Below, piece after piece: positions 8,911 through 18,369 of a DNA stretch of 64,000 nt; the stretch's first letter is position 1, and each line of letters opens with the position of its first letter. The stretch comes from Clostridia bacterium (lineage in GTDB: Bacteria; Bacillota; Clostridia; Oscillospirales; Acutalibacteraceae). Made by a program: the position numbers and the translations under genes. Location of the stretch: assembly GCA_017430535.1 (NCBI GenBank), contig JAFRMR010000026.1, positions 62,001-126,000 of the forward strand. Reading direction: 5' to 3'. Under the pieces are notes generated by a model, which was not told where the DNA came from, did no database searches, and saw nothing but the letters and a program-made list of their open reading frames with translations.

Positions 8911-9116
8911 AATCAATTCTTGAGCAGTTAACATCACTTAGAAAATATCACGAAAAAGCCATATCACTCCGCCGCAGGCGGAACATCACTGACCGCAGGG
9001 ACTTTGCAGTTAAGATGAAAACGCCGTTTTCTTCGGCGGGAGACAGTACTGAAGTACGGCAGAGCCGAAAAAACGGCGAAAACAGACATAAAACAACAAT
9101 CCTTAAAAAAATCAAA
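8911..9116. repeat. Intergenic element with nested dyad symmetry
   Basis: Between two genes lies about 200 bases with no credible coding frame but clear structure: a short perfect hairpin TCCGCC-GCA-GGCGGA at 8968-8982, and a longer one at 9022-9078 whose arms CGCCGTTTTCTTCGGC and GCCGAAAAAACGGCG enclose a smaller AGTACT/AGTAC dyad. The composition is unlike the flanking genes. It resembles an interspersed repeat or a structured transcript; only one copy is obvious in this window. Confidence 0.5.
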
Positions 9117-9150
9117 GGCTTGCAGCTGATAGCTTGCTGCAAGCCTTTTC
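9117..9150. terminator. Bidirectional intrinsic terminator
   Basis: The stem GGCTTGCAGC / GCTGCAAGCC with a nine-base loop is followed by T-rich sequence, and is preceded by an A-run that serves the opposite strand. It separates the converging STAS-kinase gene and glycogen operon. Confidence 0.8.
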
Positions 9151-9195
9151 TTTATTTTTGTCTGTTTGTTTTTCGCTTAAATGCAAAGTCTCTTT

Positions 9196-9804
9196 TCACA
9201 TATTCGGTATTTGCTCAAAGACTTCAACTTTCTTGCTCCTCATCCACATTGCCGGGTCAAGGAGTATGGTGTAGCCGCAGCAGTCCGGGCACATCCACTC
9301 GTGCATTGGTGCCTGAGGTATGCCGTAGGCGGCAAGTATAATGCTTATAACTCCGCCGTGGGTGATTATAGCGGTTTCTTTAACTCCGCTTTTCATCATA
9401 CCCTCTGCAATTTTTTCAAAGGTTTCGCATATTCTTTTGCCGAATTCCGGGCTGCTCTCCCCATCGGGTGGAGGGTTTTTGCCTGCAATCCAGCCGGCAA
9501 AAACTTCATTATCCTTCATTTCATCGGCGGTTTTGTTTTCAAAAATACCGAAATTGCACTCACGCAGGCCGTCAATCCCCACGGCTTTTTTATAGGGGTA
9601 GAGTATTTCCGCCGTTTCCGTGCAGCGCTTTAAAGGGCTTGTGAAAACCGTATCGGCGTAAGGGTAGCCGTAATCGGCGGCCATCTGCCCGGCTTCCGCT
9701 CTCCCTTCTTCGGAAAGGGAAAAGTCCGTTACCCCTATGTATCTGCCCTCGCCTGCGCCTTCGCAGGCGGCGTTTCTTATAAGGTGGATTTTATAGCTTT
9801 TCAT
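9196..9804 (-). CDS. Histidine-phosphatase (PGM-like) family protein lacking the first catalytic His
   Basis: A 202-residue member of the phosphoglycerate mutase/CobC-like histidine phosphatase family, with SLSEEGRAEA, FTSPLKRCTETAEIL and the second His motif ITHGGVISIILAAYG. The first motif, normally RHG with the phospho-acceptor His, reads LIRNAACEG: Asn replaces His (codon AAC). By family knowledge this should abolish the usual mechanism, so it may be a pseudo-enzyme. Its ATG overlaps the glgA stop (ATGA), so it is translated with glycogen synthase and is the last gene of the glg operon. Confidence 0.8.
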   Translation of the reverse strand: MKSYKIHLIRNAACEGAGEGRYIGVTDFSLSEEGRAEAGQMAADYGYPYADTVFTSPLKRCTETAEILYPYKKAVGIDGLRECNFGIFENKTADEMKDNEVFAGWIAGKNPPPDGESSPEFGKRICETFEKIAEGMMKSGVKETAIITHGGVISIILAAYGIPQAPMHEWMCPDCCGYTILLDPAMWMRSKKVEVFEQIPNM

Positions 9805-11219
9805 AAAACGGATTTATAGAGCTCTATGTATTCTTTTGCGGATTTGCTCCAGCTGTTATCGCACTTAAGGGCGCGGTCAACCAGTTTTTTGAAGTAATCC
9901 TTGTTGTAGAATGCATCAAGGGCTCTTCTTATTGCATCAAGCATATCATAGGCATCGTAGGTTTTGAAGGTAAAACCATTGCCTTCGCCGTCGCCGCTGT
10001 CCGTAATGCTGTCCTTAAGCCCGCCGGTTTCCCTTACAATGGGTATTGTGCCGTATCTCAGTGATACCATCTGGGAAAGGCCGCAGGGCTCGCTCTTTGA
10101 GGGCATAAGGAATAAATCGGAGCCGGCGTAAATCTTCCTTGCAAGGTCGGGGATAAAGCCGATTCTCAGGGCAACCTTATCGGGAAATGCGGTGGCAAGA
10201 TCGCGGAAGAAGCACTCATATTCCCAGTCACCGGAGCCCAGCACAACAAGCTGAATATCGGAGCCGCCCACAAGGTCCCATATAACCCTCTTCACAAGGT
10301 CAAAACCCTTGTGTGAAACCAGGCGGGAGATAATGCTCATTACGGGCACATCCTCCCTTACGGGCAGGTTCAGGTATTCCTGAAGCTTTGCCTTGTTTTT
10401 GGCTTTGCCTGCAGGCTTTTTGGCGGAATAATTAAAGAATATATCCGGGTCTGTTTCCGGGTTGTAGTTATCTGTATCTATGCCGTTGAGTATGCCGCTG
10501 AGCTTGTAGCTCCTCTCCTGCAGAATGGGGTGCAGGCCGTGGCTGAACCAGGGGTCCAGAATCTCCTGAGCATAGGTTTTGCTTACGGTTGTAACCTTAT
10601 CGGCGCACTCAATGCCGCCCTTCATAAGGTTTATGCAGTCGCCGAATTCCACAAGGCTGGCGTGCTCTTCCCCAAGGCCGAAAACATCGCCGAGTATCTC
10701 TTTGCCGTAAATGCCCTGATACTGGATATTGTGGATTGTGAATACGGTTTTAATGCCCCAGTAGCCCTCTCTCTGGGCGTACATAGTGGAGTAGTAAACC
10801 GGCACAAGGGCGCTCTGCCAGTCATTGCAGTGGATTATATCCGGCTTGAAATCAAGGTAGGGGAGCACTTCAAGCACGGCTCTTGAAAAGAAAGCGAATC
10901 TTTCGCCGTCATCATAGTGGCCGTAAAGCCCGTTCCTCTTGAAATAGTATTCATTATCAAGCAGGTAATAGGTAACTCCGTTTGCCTTTGCCTCAAAAAT
11001 GCCGCAGTACTGCATACGCCATGAAACGGGTACCATAATGTTGGCGATAAATCTCATTTCCGAGCGCAGCTGCTCGCTTACGGAGCCGTAAAGGGGCATA
11101 ATAACCCTTGCGGATATTTTATTCTTCTGAAGTGCGGCAGGCAGTGAGCCGGCAACGTCGGCAAGGCCTCCGCTGGCCGCAAAGGGATAAGCTTCGCTTG
11201 CTACATATAAAACTTTCAT
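9801..11219 (-). CDS. glgA: Glycogen synthase (ADP-glucose type, GT5)
   Basis: A 472-residue GT5 enzyme that adds glucose from ADP-glucose to glycogen. Visible: N-terminal PFAASGGLADVAGSLP, the starch-synthase segment DIIHCNDWQSALVPVYY, VFTIHNIQYQGIYG, SGILNGIDTDNYNPETDPDI and the C-terminal MPSKSEPCGLSQMVSLRYGT. In the KxGGL nucleotide-sugar motif the Lys is Ala (ASGGL), a variant I believe recurs in clostridial GlgA. Length is normal. It belongs to the minus-strand glg operon. Confidence 0.93.
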   Translation of the reverse strand: MKVLYVASEAYPFAASGGLADVAGSLPAALQKNKISARVIMPLYGSVSEQLRSEMRFIANIMVPVSWRMQYCGIFEAKANGVTYYLLDNEYYFKRNGLYGHYDDGERFAFFSRAVLEVLPYLDFKPDIIHCNDWQSALVPVYYSTMYAQREGYWGIKTVFTIHNIQYQGIYGKEILGDVFGLGEEHASLVEFGDCINLMKGGIECADKVTTVSKTYAQEILDPWFSHGLHPILQERSYKLSGILNGIDTDNYNPETDPDIFFNYSAKKPAGKAKNKAKLQEYLNLPVREDVPVMSIISRLVSHKGFDLVKRVIWDLVGGSDIQLVVLGSGDWEYECFFRDLATAFPDKVALRIGFIPDLARKIYAGSDLFLMPSKSEPCGLSQMVSLRYGTIPIVRETGGLKDSITDSGDGEGNGFTFKTYDAYDMLDAIRRALDAFYNKDYFKKLVDRALKCDNSWSKSAKEYIELYKSVL

Positions 11220-11235
11220 TTGTTACACACTCTCT

Positions 11236-12090
11236 TTACTGAACATTGGGGGTATCGCCGTTCTCAGGGCCTACGGAAACTGCGGGGATCGGAATCTCCG
11301 ATGTGGGCTCCGTGTTTTCGGTGGAGGGGTTGGTAACCGAAAGGTCGGAGCTTGTTTCGGCAGGCTTCTTGGTGGTAGTTGTATCTTTGGCAGTTGTGCT
11401 GCTCTTAGTGGTTGACGGCTTTTTGGTTGTAGAGGTTTCACCCACTACATGAACAACCGGCTTTGTGGTGGTTGTTGTGGTGGTAGGCGCTTCGGTTGCA
11501 ATACTGTCAATGATGTATTCGCCCCTGATATTCTTTATGGGTTTCTTCCTCAAGGGGTCAGTTTTATAAACGATGCTGGTGGTCTGCATACTGGTGGTAA
11601 CTGTGGTGGGTTCGGCGGTGGTGCCGTTTTCGAGTATGTTGCCCTGCTCGTCGGTCTTCTTTGTCTGTATTACGGTTTTGGTAACGGCTTTGCCGTTTTC
11701 ATCCGTAACCTTTTCACCGTTTTCATCGGTTTCTTCTTCCACCGCAGTATACTCGATGTAATACTGTTTCTCTGTTGTGGTTACCGGCTCGGTATGCTTT
11801 TTGGTGGTGGTTGGGTAAACATGGTTTGAGCGGATTTTGGGCCTTGTGTAATAATCCGTAATGGAGTAGTACACAACCTCGCCGTTTTCATCCGTAACCT
11901 CCTGGCCGAACTGGTCCGTCTGTGGCATATAGATAACGGTCATTTCCGTAATCATATCCGCGGCGGATGTAGCCCTCGGGGGTGTTATGATGCCGTTCTT
12001 AACAAGCACGGCAACCGTGCCCAGCACAACGGCAAGGCCAACCACAACAAAAACTATTATGTTTTGAGTTTTTCTCTTATCCAGTGCCAT
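11236..12090 (-). CDS. Membrane-anchored Thr-rich protein inside the glycogen operon
   Basis: A 284-residue protein I do not recognise. After a short basic N-terminus (ALDKRKTQN) a single membrane segment (about residues 11-29, IIVFVVVGLAVVLGTVAVLV) acts as an uncleaved anchor. The rest is predicted to be outside the cell: acidic repeats VTDENGE/VTDENGK, then long Thr/Pro/Lys/Ser low-complexity runs. No enzyme motif is seen. It lies between glgD and glgA with short gaps, so it is co-transcribed with cytoplasmic glycogen enzymes, an odd partnership. The ribosome site is weak. Confidence 0.7.
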   Translation of the reverse strand: MALDKRKTQNIIVFVVVGLAVVLGTVAVLVKNGIITPPRATSAADMITEMTVIYMPQTDQFGQEVTDENGEVVYYSITDYYTRPKIRSNHVYPTTTKKHTEPVTTTEKQYYIEYTAVEEETDENGEKVTDENGKAVTKTVIQTKKTDEQGNILENGTTAEPTTVTTSMQTTSIVYKTDPLRKKPIKNIRGEYIIDSIATEAPTTTTTTTKPVVHVVGETSTTKKPSTTKSSTTAKDTTTTKKPAETSSDLSVTNPSTENTEPTSEIPIPAVSVGPENGDTPNVQ

Positions 12091-12106
12091 AGGATTCTCT
12101 CTTTTC

Positions 12107-13219
12107 TCAGATTACTATTCCCTTACCGATATATACAGGGTAGCTGGAAGCTCCGCAGAGCTTCTGGCCTGTTTTGATTGTAACATCCTTATCGGCAATA
12201 ACGCATTCTATCTCGGCTTTGTCGCCTATAACGGAATTCTGCATAATGATTGAGTTCCTGATTTTTGCGTCTTTTCCTATTTTGACTCCGCGGAAAAGAA
12301 TGCAGTTTTCAACCTCGCCCTCAATCACGCAGCCGTCCGCCACAAGTGAATTGGAAACAGATGCGCTTATGCCGTAAACTGCGGGCACCCGGTCGCCGAT
12401 TTTGGTGTAAACCGGTCTGTCGGGATCGAAAAGGAACTTTCTTGTTTCGGGGTTGAGCAGGTCCATGCAGGCCTCATAATAGGAGGTGATGGAACCTATT
12501 GCCTTTGAATAACCCTCATATTTATATACATAAGTGTTTATATTGGAAACGTTTGTTGCAAAAAGCTCCTCAAAAGTGGATATTCTCTTTGCGTTTGCCT
12601 CGTGCAGAAGGCGCTCAAGCAGCACTCTTCTTATCACACAGATTTTCATTGAATAGGTTACGGCTTTGCTGTAATAGTCAATTCTCTTCAGGTCCGTGAT
12701 TTTTCCGCTCTCATCGCAGACCACTTCGGTGGCATCCCTTATTTCGGGGGGAAGACCGTCTGTGCAGGCGATAACCGCATCCGCATTCTTAGCGGCGGCG
12801 CAGTTTATCATATCCTCGTAATCAATGTTGCACACAATATTGCAGTCCGTGATAATAACATAATCCTTGCCGGAATCGCTGATGTAACCTATGCTGCCGT
12901 AAAGGGCGGGAATTTTATCCGTTGAAATTCCCACATCCGGCATATTGAAAGGCGGAAGCAGGGTAAGGCCGTCGTTCTTTCTGGAAAGGTCCCAGGGCTT
13001 TCCGTTGCCCAGGTGATCCATCAGCGAGCGGTAGTTGCTGTTGGTTATAACGCCGACCTTTGTGATGCCGGCATTTACCATGGCCGAAAGGGGAAAATCT
13101 ATAAGCCTGTAGCGGCCTGCAAAAGGCACGGAGCCGATGGCTCTCAGGGCCGTTATTTCGGGCAGAGTTTCATCGTAAGTGTTTGAGAATATAATTCCCA
13201 GCGCATTTTTTACTGCCAT
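12107..13219 (-). CDS. glgD: Glucose-1-phosphate adenylyltransferase, GlgD subunit
   Basis: A 370-residue ADP-glucose pyrophosphorylase homologue of the GlgD type. The nucleotidyltransferase fold is visible (GSVPFAGRYRLIDFPLSAMVNAGI) and the C-terminus carries left-handed-helix hexapeptide repeats. The Gly-rich catalytic signature found in GlgC is replaced by IFSNTYDETLPE, as in other GlgD proteins, which modulate GlgC rather than catalyse. The ATG overlaps the glgC stop (TAATG), so the two subunits are made together. Confidence 0.93.
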   Translation of the reverse strand: MAVKNALGIIFSNTYDETLPEITALRAIGSVPFAGRYRLIDFPLSAMVNAGITKVGVITNSNYRSLMDHLGNGKPWDLSRKNDGLTLLPPFNMPDVGISTDKIPALYGSIGYISDSGKDYVIITDCNIVCNIDYEDMINCAAAKNADAVIACTDGLPPEIRDATEVVCDESGKITDLKRIDYYSKAVTYSMKICVIRRVLLERLLHEANAKRISTFEELFATNVSNINTYVYKYEGYSKAIGSITSYYEACMDLLNPETRKFLFDPDRPVYTKIGDRVPAVYGISASVSNSLVADGCVIEGEVENCILFRGVKIGKDAKIRNSIIMQNSVIGDKAEIECVIADKDVTIKTGQKLCGASSYPVYIGKGIVI

Positions 13220-14433
13220 TATTCTGCACCTCCTATATCCGAGTCAACCATCAGCTTGGCGTCAACCACGGCATTTTTGCCTATTTTAACTCCGTCGCCT
13301 ATTACGGTAACGCCCCAGGCTGAAATATCCTGCATATCCTCGGGGCTCTTGCCCACAACGGCTCCTTCTTCAATAACTGCGTCCTCCGCAACTATTGAGT
13401 ACTGAACCTTTGCGCCTTTTTTGACCACTGTGCCGGGCATAACAATTGAGTATTTGACCTCAGCGCCCTCTTCAACGGTAACATTGGAAAACAGCACTGA
13501 AAAATCTATTGTGCCGTTTATATCGCAGCCCTCGGCAATCATTGAGTTTTCTATCTTTGCAAGGGCGCCCACATAGTGGGGAGGCGCAACCGGGGATTTT
13601 GAGTAAATCTTCCAGCTGTCATCATCAAGGTCAAGGTCCACTTTGGGGTTAAGCAGATCAAGGTTTGCATCCCAGAGGCTGTCAATGGTGCCTACATCCT
13701 TCCAGTAGCCGTCAAACTGATAGGCAAACATCCTTTCGCCGGCTTCCTTCATGGCGGGTATTACATTGTGGCCGAAGTCGTTGTCGGATTCCGGGTTGTT
13801 TTCATCCTCAATAAGGTATTTGCGCAGCTTTTTCCAGTTGAAAACATATACGCCCATAGATGCCTTGTTGCTTCTGGGGTTTTTGGGCTTCTCTTCAAAT
13901 TCGGAGATACTGCCGTCATCGTTCACTATCATAAGGCCGAAGCGGCTTGCCTCCTCCCAGGGAACCTCCAGCATGGCGATGGTGCAGTCGGCATTGTTTG
14001 CCTTGTGGTAATCTATCATCTTTGAGTAATCCATCTTGTAGATATGGTCGCCGGAAAGCACGAGCACATATTCCGGGTCATATCTCTCAATGAAATTGAT
14101 ATTCTGGTAAATTGCGTTTGCCGTGCCTTTGTACCACTCAGTGCCCTTTATCTGCTGGTAGGGCGAAAGCACATGCACACCGCCGTTGGCTCTGTCCAGA
14201 TCCCAGGGCTGGCCGTTGCCTATGTAATCATTGAGCTCAAGGGGCTGGTACTGGGTAAGCACACCAACGGTGTATATTCCGGAGTTCACACAGTTTGAAA
14301 GGGGAAAGTCTATAATCCTGTATTTTCCTCCGTAGGGTACTGCGGGCTTGGCTATATTTTTAGTCAGGATGCCCAGGCGGCTTCCCTGCCCGCCGGCAAG
14401 GAGCATAGCAACGCATTCGGTTTTCTTCGCCAT
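13219..14433 (-). CDS. glgC: Glucose-1-phosphate adenylyltransferase, catalytic subunit
   Basis: A 404-residue enzyme making ADP-glucose from glucose-1-phosphate and ATP, the committed step of glycogen synthesis. It shows [35 protein letters not shown], the [11 protein letters not shown] motif and [10 protein letters not shown] with the metal-binding Asp. The C-terminus is a beta-helix for oligomerisation and allostery. AAGGAGG lies in the end of glgB, nine bases before the ATG. Its stop overlaps the glgD start. Confidence 0.95.
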   Translation of the reverse strand: MAKKTECVAMLLAGGQGSRLGILTKNIAKPAVPYGGKYRIIDFPLSNCVNSGIYTVGVLTQYQPLELNDYIGNGQPWDLDRANGGVHVLSPYQQIKGTEWYKGTANAIYQNINFIERYDPEYVLVLSGDHIYKMDYSKMIDYHKANNADCTIAMLEVPWEEASRFGLMIVNDDGSISEFEEKPKNPRSNKASMGVYVFNWKKLRKYLIEDENNPESDNDFGHNVIPAMKEAGERMFAYQFDGYWKDVGTIDSLWDANLDLLNPKVDLDLDDDSWKIYSKSPVAPPHYVGALAKIENSMIAEGCDINGTIDFSVLFSNVTVEEGAEVKYSIVMPGTVVKKGAKVQYSIVAEDAVIEEGAVVGKSPEDMQDISAWGVTVIGDGVKIGKNAVVDAKLMVDSDIGGAE

Positions 14434-14434
14434 A

Positions 14435-16333
14435 TTATTTGACCTCCTTAACGGTTTTCTTTTTTGAAGTGTTCTTTATGTACATACAGCTCAGGCCTTC
14501 AAGGTCAAGCTCAATACTGTAATCAAACCCGTGCATGGGCTCTTTCTTTGCCCTTACGGAGCCGGATGTTCCCTCTCCCTTTCCGCCGTATTCCGGTGAG
14601 GCTGAAGAGAAAACAACACGGTAGGTGCCGGGCTCCGGCACGCCGATTTTATAACCTCTGCGGGTCATATTGGTAAAGTTGCATATTGAGATAATGCCTT
14701 TTCCGCTCTTATCGTAGCGCAGGTAAGAAACAACGGAATTAACGCAGTCATCGCTTACAATCCACTTGAAGCCGTCCCAGCTGTAGTCATCCTCCCACAG
14801 GGCGGGGTTGTCAAGGTAGAATTTGTTGAGATCCGCGGTGTATTTCTGAAGAGCTGCGTGGGCATCGTAATCAAGCAGCAGCCAGTCAAGGCCCTGTTTG
14901 TAGTTCCACTCTATAAACTGGCCGAACTCCGTGCCCATAAACACAAGCTTTTTGCCCGGGTGGGACATCATATAGCCCAGGAAGGACCTTACGCCGGCAA
15001 ACTTTTCTTCGTAGGTGCCGGGCATCTTGTTAATGAGTGAGCACTTGCCGTGCACAACCTCATCGTGGGAGATGGGCAGCACAAAGTTTTCGGAAAAAGC
15101 ATAGAAGAAGGAGAAAGTCAGGCAATCGTGATTAAACTTTCTGAATATGCCGTCAAGGGAGAAGTACCTCAGGCAGTCGTTCATCCAGCCCATATTCCAC
15201 TTGAAGTTGAAGCCCAGGCCTCCGCTGTAGGTGGGTTTTGAAACCATGGGCCAGGAGGTGCTCTCCTCCGCAATCATAAGCACATCGCCGTAATCGCGGA
15301 AAACCGCCTCGTTGAGCTTTCTTATGAAAGCCACGGCTTCAAGGTTTTCTCTGCCGCCGTGTACGTTCGGTATCCAGTGGCCGTCGTTCCTGCCGTAGTC
15401 AAGGTAAAGCATGGAAGCCACCGCATCCACCCGCAGGCCGTCTATGTGGTATTTTTCAATCCAGAGCATTGCGCTGGAAACAAGGAAGCTCTGCACTTCT
15501 GTTTTGCCGTAGTCAAATACCCTTGTGCCCCACTGGTAATGCTCGCCTTTGCGGGCATCCGCATATTCATAGCAGGGCGTGCCGTCAAATTCATAAAGGC
15601 CGAAGGCATCTTTGGGGAAGTGAGCGGGAACCCAGTCCATAATAACGCCTATACCGTTCTTGTGGGCATAGTCCACAAAGTAGGCAAAATCCTCAGGAGT
15701 GCCGTACCTTGAGGTGGGTGCGAAATAACCCGTAACCTGATATCCCCAGGAGCCGTCAAAGGGATGCTCCATAAGAGGCATCAGCTCAATGTGGGTGTAG
15801 TTCATTTTCTTAACATAGGGTATAAGCCGGTGGGCAAGCTCGCTGTAGGAGAGAGGGTTGCCGTCCTCGTAAAGCTGCCAGGAGCCGGCGTGAACCTCAT
15901 AAATATTGACGGGGGAGGAGTAAATATCCGTTTCCTTCCTCTTTTTCATCCATTTTTCATCGGTCCAGCTGAAGTCAATGGATTCATAATATTTTGATGC
16001 GGTGCCGGGTCTTGTTTCGGCATGGAAGGCGAAGGGATCGGCCTTATAAAAAGTTCTGCCGTCGCCGGCGGTTATGAAATATTTGTAAGCGTCGTACTGC
16101 TTTACGCCCTCAAGGGTGCATTCCCACACTCCGCCGCTTATCTTTTTCATTCTGCCCGCTTCCGGGTTCCAGCCGTTGAAATCGCCGGTTACGGAAACCG
16201 CGGATGCGTTGGGCGCCCATACTCTGAAGGAGACTTTATTCTCTCCCGCAGGGTGTGAGCCCAGGTATTCGTATGCCTTTGCGTTTGTGCCCTCGTGAAA
16301 AAGGTACAAAGGCAGGTTGGTTTTGTTTGCCAT
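14435..16333 (-). CDS. glgB: 1,4-alpha-glucan branching enzyme (GH13)
   Basis: A 632-residue GH13 enzyme that introduces alpha-1,6 branches in glycogen. An N-terminal CBM48 module ([20 protein letters not shown]) is followed by the GH13 barrel with [17 protein letters not shown] (nucleophile Asp), [10 protein letters not shown] (acid/base Glu) and [11 protein letters not shown] (stabilising Asp), then a beta C-domain. Its length is that of the short N-terminal class. It is the first gene of the glg operon with its own promoter; AGGTGAT precedes the ATG. Confidence 0.95.
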   Translation of the reverse strand: MANKTNLPLYLFHEGTNAKAYEYLGSHPAGENKVSFRVWAPNASAVSVTGDFNGWNPEAGRMKKISGGVWECTLEGVKQYDAYKYFITAGDGRTFYKADPFAFHAETRPGTASKYYESIDFSWTDEKWMKKRKETDIYSSPVNIYEVHAGSWQLYEDGNPLSYSELAHRLIPYVKKMNYTHIELMPLMEHPFDGSWGYQVTGYFAPTSRYGTPEDFAYFVDYAHKNGIGVIMDWVPAHFPKDAFGLYEFDGTPCYEYADARKGEHYQWGTRVFDYGKTEVQSFLVSSAMLWIEKYHIDGLRVDAVASMLYLDYGRNDGHWIPNVHGGRENLEAVAFIRKLNEAVFRDYGDVLMIAEESTSWPMVSKPTYSGGLGFNFKWNMGWMNDCLRYFSLDGIFRKFNHDCLTFSFFYAFSENFVLPISHDEVVHGKCSLINKMPGTYEEKFAGVRSFLGYMMSHPGKKLVFMGTEFGQFIEWNYKQGLDWLLLDYDAHAALQKYTADLNKFYLDNPALWEDDYSWDGFKWIVSDDCVNSVVSYLRYDKSGKGIISICNFTNMTRRGYKIGVPEPGTYRVVFSSASPEYGGKGEGTSGSVRAKKEPMHGFDYSIELDLEGLSCMYIKNTSKKKTVKEVK

Positions 16334-16385
16334 ATCTTATCACCTGACCGATTTTTATTTCTGCCGGACATAATTATTCAAAATA

Positions 16386-16414
16386 ATTATAACAACTCAA
16401 TTAAAACTGTTCAA
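16386..16414 (-). promoter_or_regulatory. Sigma-A promoter of the glg operon
   Basis: On the minus strand TTGAAC and TATAAT are separated by exactly 17 bases, about 50 bases upstream of glgB. A direct repeat of GGTTACA lies just upstream of the -35 box and could bind a regulator. Confidence 0.75.
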
Positions 16415-16499
16415 GTATTTTAAGGTTACATTTGGTTACAAAATATTATAAAAGATATTGTTTATTCTTACGAAAATATTTACAACTTTGTATCAATTA

Positions 16500-16528
16500 T
16501 TGACACAAAAGCTCCCGTTTGTTATCAT
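16500..16528 (+). promoter_or_regulatory. Sigma-A promoter of the pseudokinase gene
   Basis: TTGACA and TATCAT are spaced 17 bases apart, about 45 bases before the chosen ATG of the downstream gene. Its presence argues against the longer upstream start, whose first codons would lie before this promoter. Confidence 0.75.
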
Positions 16529-16574
16529 ACACAAAAGTGGAAAATTATCATCTTCTTACAGGAGTTTTTATACT

Positions 16575-18308
16575 ATGATCAGTTCAGATAATCTCTGCAT
16601 GGGCTGCATGAGGGAAATCGGCACCGAAAAAAAGTGTCCCCACTGCGGCTACCATGTTGATACCGTGCAGGTTGCGCCCTATCTGCCCGTGCGCACCTTT
16701 GTTGCCAACAGATATATGGTGGGAAAAATCCTTGATTTCAACGGTGAAGGAGCCACCTACATCGGCTGGGATATCAAAGAAAAAAAGGCGGTTAATATCC
16801 GCGAATTCATACCCGACGCCTTCACCACCAGAGTAAGGCCCAACCTTACCCTTCAGGTGATGCTGGGCTCCGAGGGCACCTTTGCGGAGCTTCGCCGTTC
16901 TTTTGAAGAGCTGTGGACCAAAATCGCAAAACTCAGCGGGCTTTCCGCTCTCATAAATGTTACCGATGTTGTTGAGGATTACGGCACATCCTATGCGGTT
17001 TATGATCATTTTGACGGCATTTCTCTCAGGGATTTCCTGCTCAGAAGTAAAACCGGCTACATCTCCTGGGAAAAGGCCCGTCAGCTTCTTATGCCCATCC
17101 TCTCAACCCTCGGCACTCTGCATAAAAACGGCGTTATTCACCGCGGCATTTCGCCCTCAACCCTTGTTATAGGCGAAGACGGCAAAATAAAAATCACCGG
17201 TTTTTCCATCGGCGAAGTCCGCACCGAAGGCGGCCCGCTCGCCGCCCAGATATTTGAGGAATATGCGGCCATTGAGCAGTGCGGCCACGATTATCAACAG
17301 GGCCCCTGGACCGATATTTATTCCTTTGCGGCAGTCCTTTACCGCACCCTTATCGGCAGTGAACCCATTGCCGCAAGGGAGCGTATAATAAATGACCGGC
17401 TCATGGTGCCCGGCAAGTTTGCCGAAGCCCTGCCCGCTTATGTTATAAACGGCCTTATCAATGCCCTTCAGATACTTCCCAAAGACCGTACCAAATCTGT
17501 TGAGCAGCTCAGGGCGGAGCTTTCCGCTTCACCGGCCGCAAGGGCTACCGGCGTAAGATACAACAACAGGCAAAACACTCAGTCCGGTGCGCCTCAGCCC
17601 CCCGTCAAAAAGAAGAAGAAAAAGAGCGCCGGCGCCATAGTTGCCATAACCACCTGCTCCATTGCCGCGGTGGGAATTATCACCTTCGGCGCCCTGGCCA
17701 TGACGGTATTCAGGGATAAATTCAACCTGCCCGGCGACAAGCCGGAGGCCACCTCCGTTTCCGAGGTGGATAATCAGGTTCCCGTTCCCAATTTCAAGGA
17801 CAGAAGCTATTACGATATTGAGCTGAACCCCGTATTCAACGAGAACTTCAAGCTCAAAAAAGAAGAAATTTATAATTCCGGAGTTTCCTCAGGTTATGTT
17901 ATTTCCCAGAGCCTTGAGCCGGATACCATAGTTCCAAAAGGCACCGAGATTATCCTCTATGTAAGCAAGGGTTCCGAAAAGATTGTGCTGCCCGATGTTG
18001 TGGGTAACTCCTTTGAGGATGCCGAAAAGCGGCTTACGGAGCTCGGCTTTGAAGTTGTCAAATCCGAAACCTTCTCCGGCTATCACTCCGTAAATGAGGT
18101 TATTATGATGTCCCCCGTAGCCGGCAAGAGCTATGAGAAAGGCACAAAGGTTACCCTCAAGGTTTATATCCCCGCTTCCGTGAGCACAAATCCCGGCGGC
18201 GAAACTCCCTTTGAGCCGGATGAAGAGGACCGCACTCCCGATGAAACCGAAACCACGGCGGCCTCAGATACTGAAGAAACCACCGCGAATACAGAAGAAA
18301 ACGAATAA
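16575..18308 (+). CDS. Zinc-ribbon / serine-threonine pseudokinase / PASTA membrane protein
   Basis: A 577-residue protein. Residues 8-24 hold a CxxC...CxxC zinc ribbon; about 45-320 form a protein-kinase fold; a Lys-rich stretch leads to one membrane segment near 365-390; two PASTA domains and an acidic Thr-rich tail follow outside the cell. The layout resembles PrkC/Stk1, but key residues are changed: the VAIK Lys is Arg (VNIREFIP), HRD is HRG with the catalytic Asn as Thr (HRGISPSTLVI), and DFG is TGF. It is therefore predicted to be catalytically dead, perhaps a PASTA-linked scaffold or sensor. AGGAG and an upstream promoter favour this start. Confidence 0.85.
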   Translation: MISSDNLCMGCMREIGTEKKCPHCGYHVDTVQVAPYLPVRTFVANRYMVGKILDFNGEGATYIGWDIKEKKAVNIREFIPDAFTTRVRPNLTLQVMLGSEGTFAELRRSFEELWTKIAKLSGLSALINVTDVVEDYGTSYAVYDHFDGISLRDFLLRSKTGYISWEKARQLLMPILSTLGTLHKNGVIHRGISPSTLVIGEDGKIKITGFSIGEVRTEGGPLAAQIFEEYAAIEQCGHDYQQGPWTDIYSFAAVLYRTLIGSEPIAARERIINDRLMVPGKFAEALPAYVINGLINALQILPKDRTKSVEQLRAELSASPAARATGVRYNNRQNTQSGAPQPPVKKKKKKSAGAIVAITTCSIAAVGIITFGALAMTVFRDKFNLPGDKPEATSVSEVDNQVPVPNFKDRSYYDIELNPVFNENFKLKKEEIYNSGVSSGYVISQSLEPDTIVPKGTEIILYVSKGSEKIVLPDVVGNSFEDAEKRLTELGFEVVKSETFSGYHSVNEVIMMSPVAGKSYEKGTKVTLKVYIPASVSTNPGGETPFEPDEEDRTPDETETTAASDTEETTANTEENE

Positions 18309-18322
18309 TTTCAGCATAACAG

Positions 18323-18354
18323 AAAGCGCCTTCTCCTGATGGAGAAGGCGCTTT
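18323..18354. terminator. Hairpin between convergent genes, likely terminator
   Basis: A perfect 14-bp stem AAAGCGCCTTCTCC / GGAGAAGGCGCTTT with a TGAT loop sits 15 bases after the pseudokinase stop and just past the stop of the opposing secreted-protein gene. T-tracts are short, so it may act mainly as a shared barrier. Confidence 0.7.
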
Positions 18355-18369
18355 GAATATTGTCATTTA

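Noticed and set aside
9801-11219. GlgA as catalytically dead because the KxGGL Lys is Ala
   Set aside because: All other GT5 motifs are intact and I believe this variant recurs in clostridial GlgA, so one substitution is not enough.
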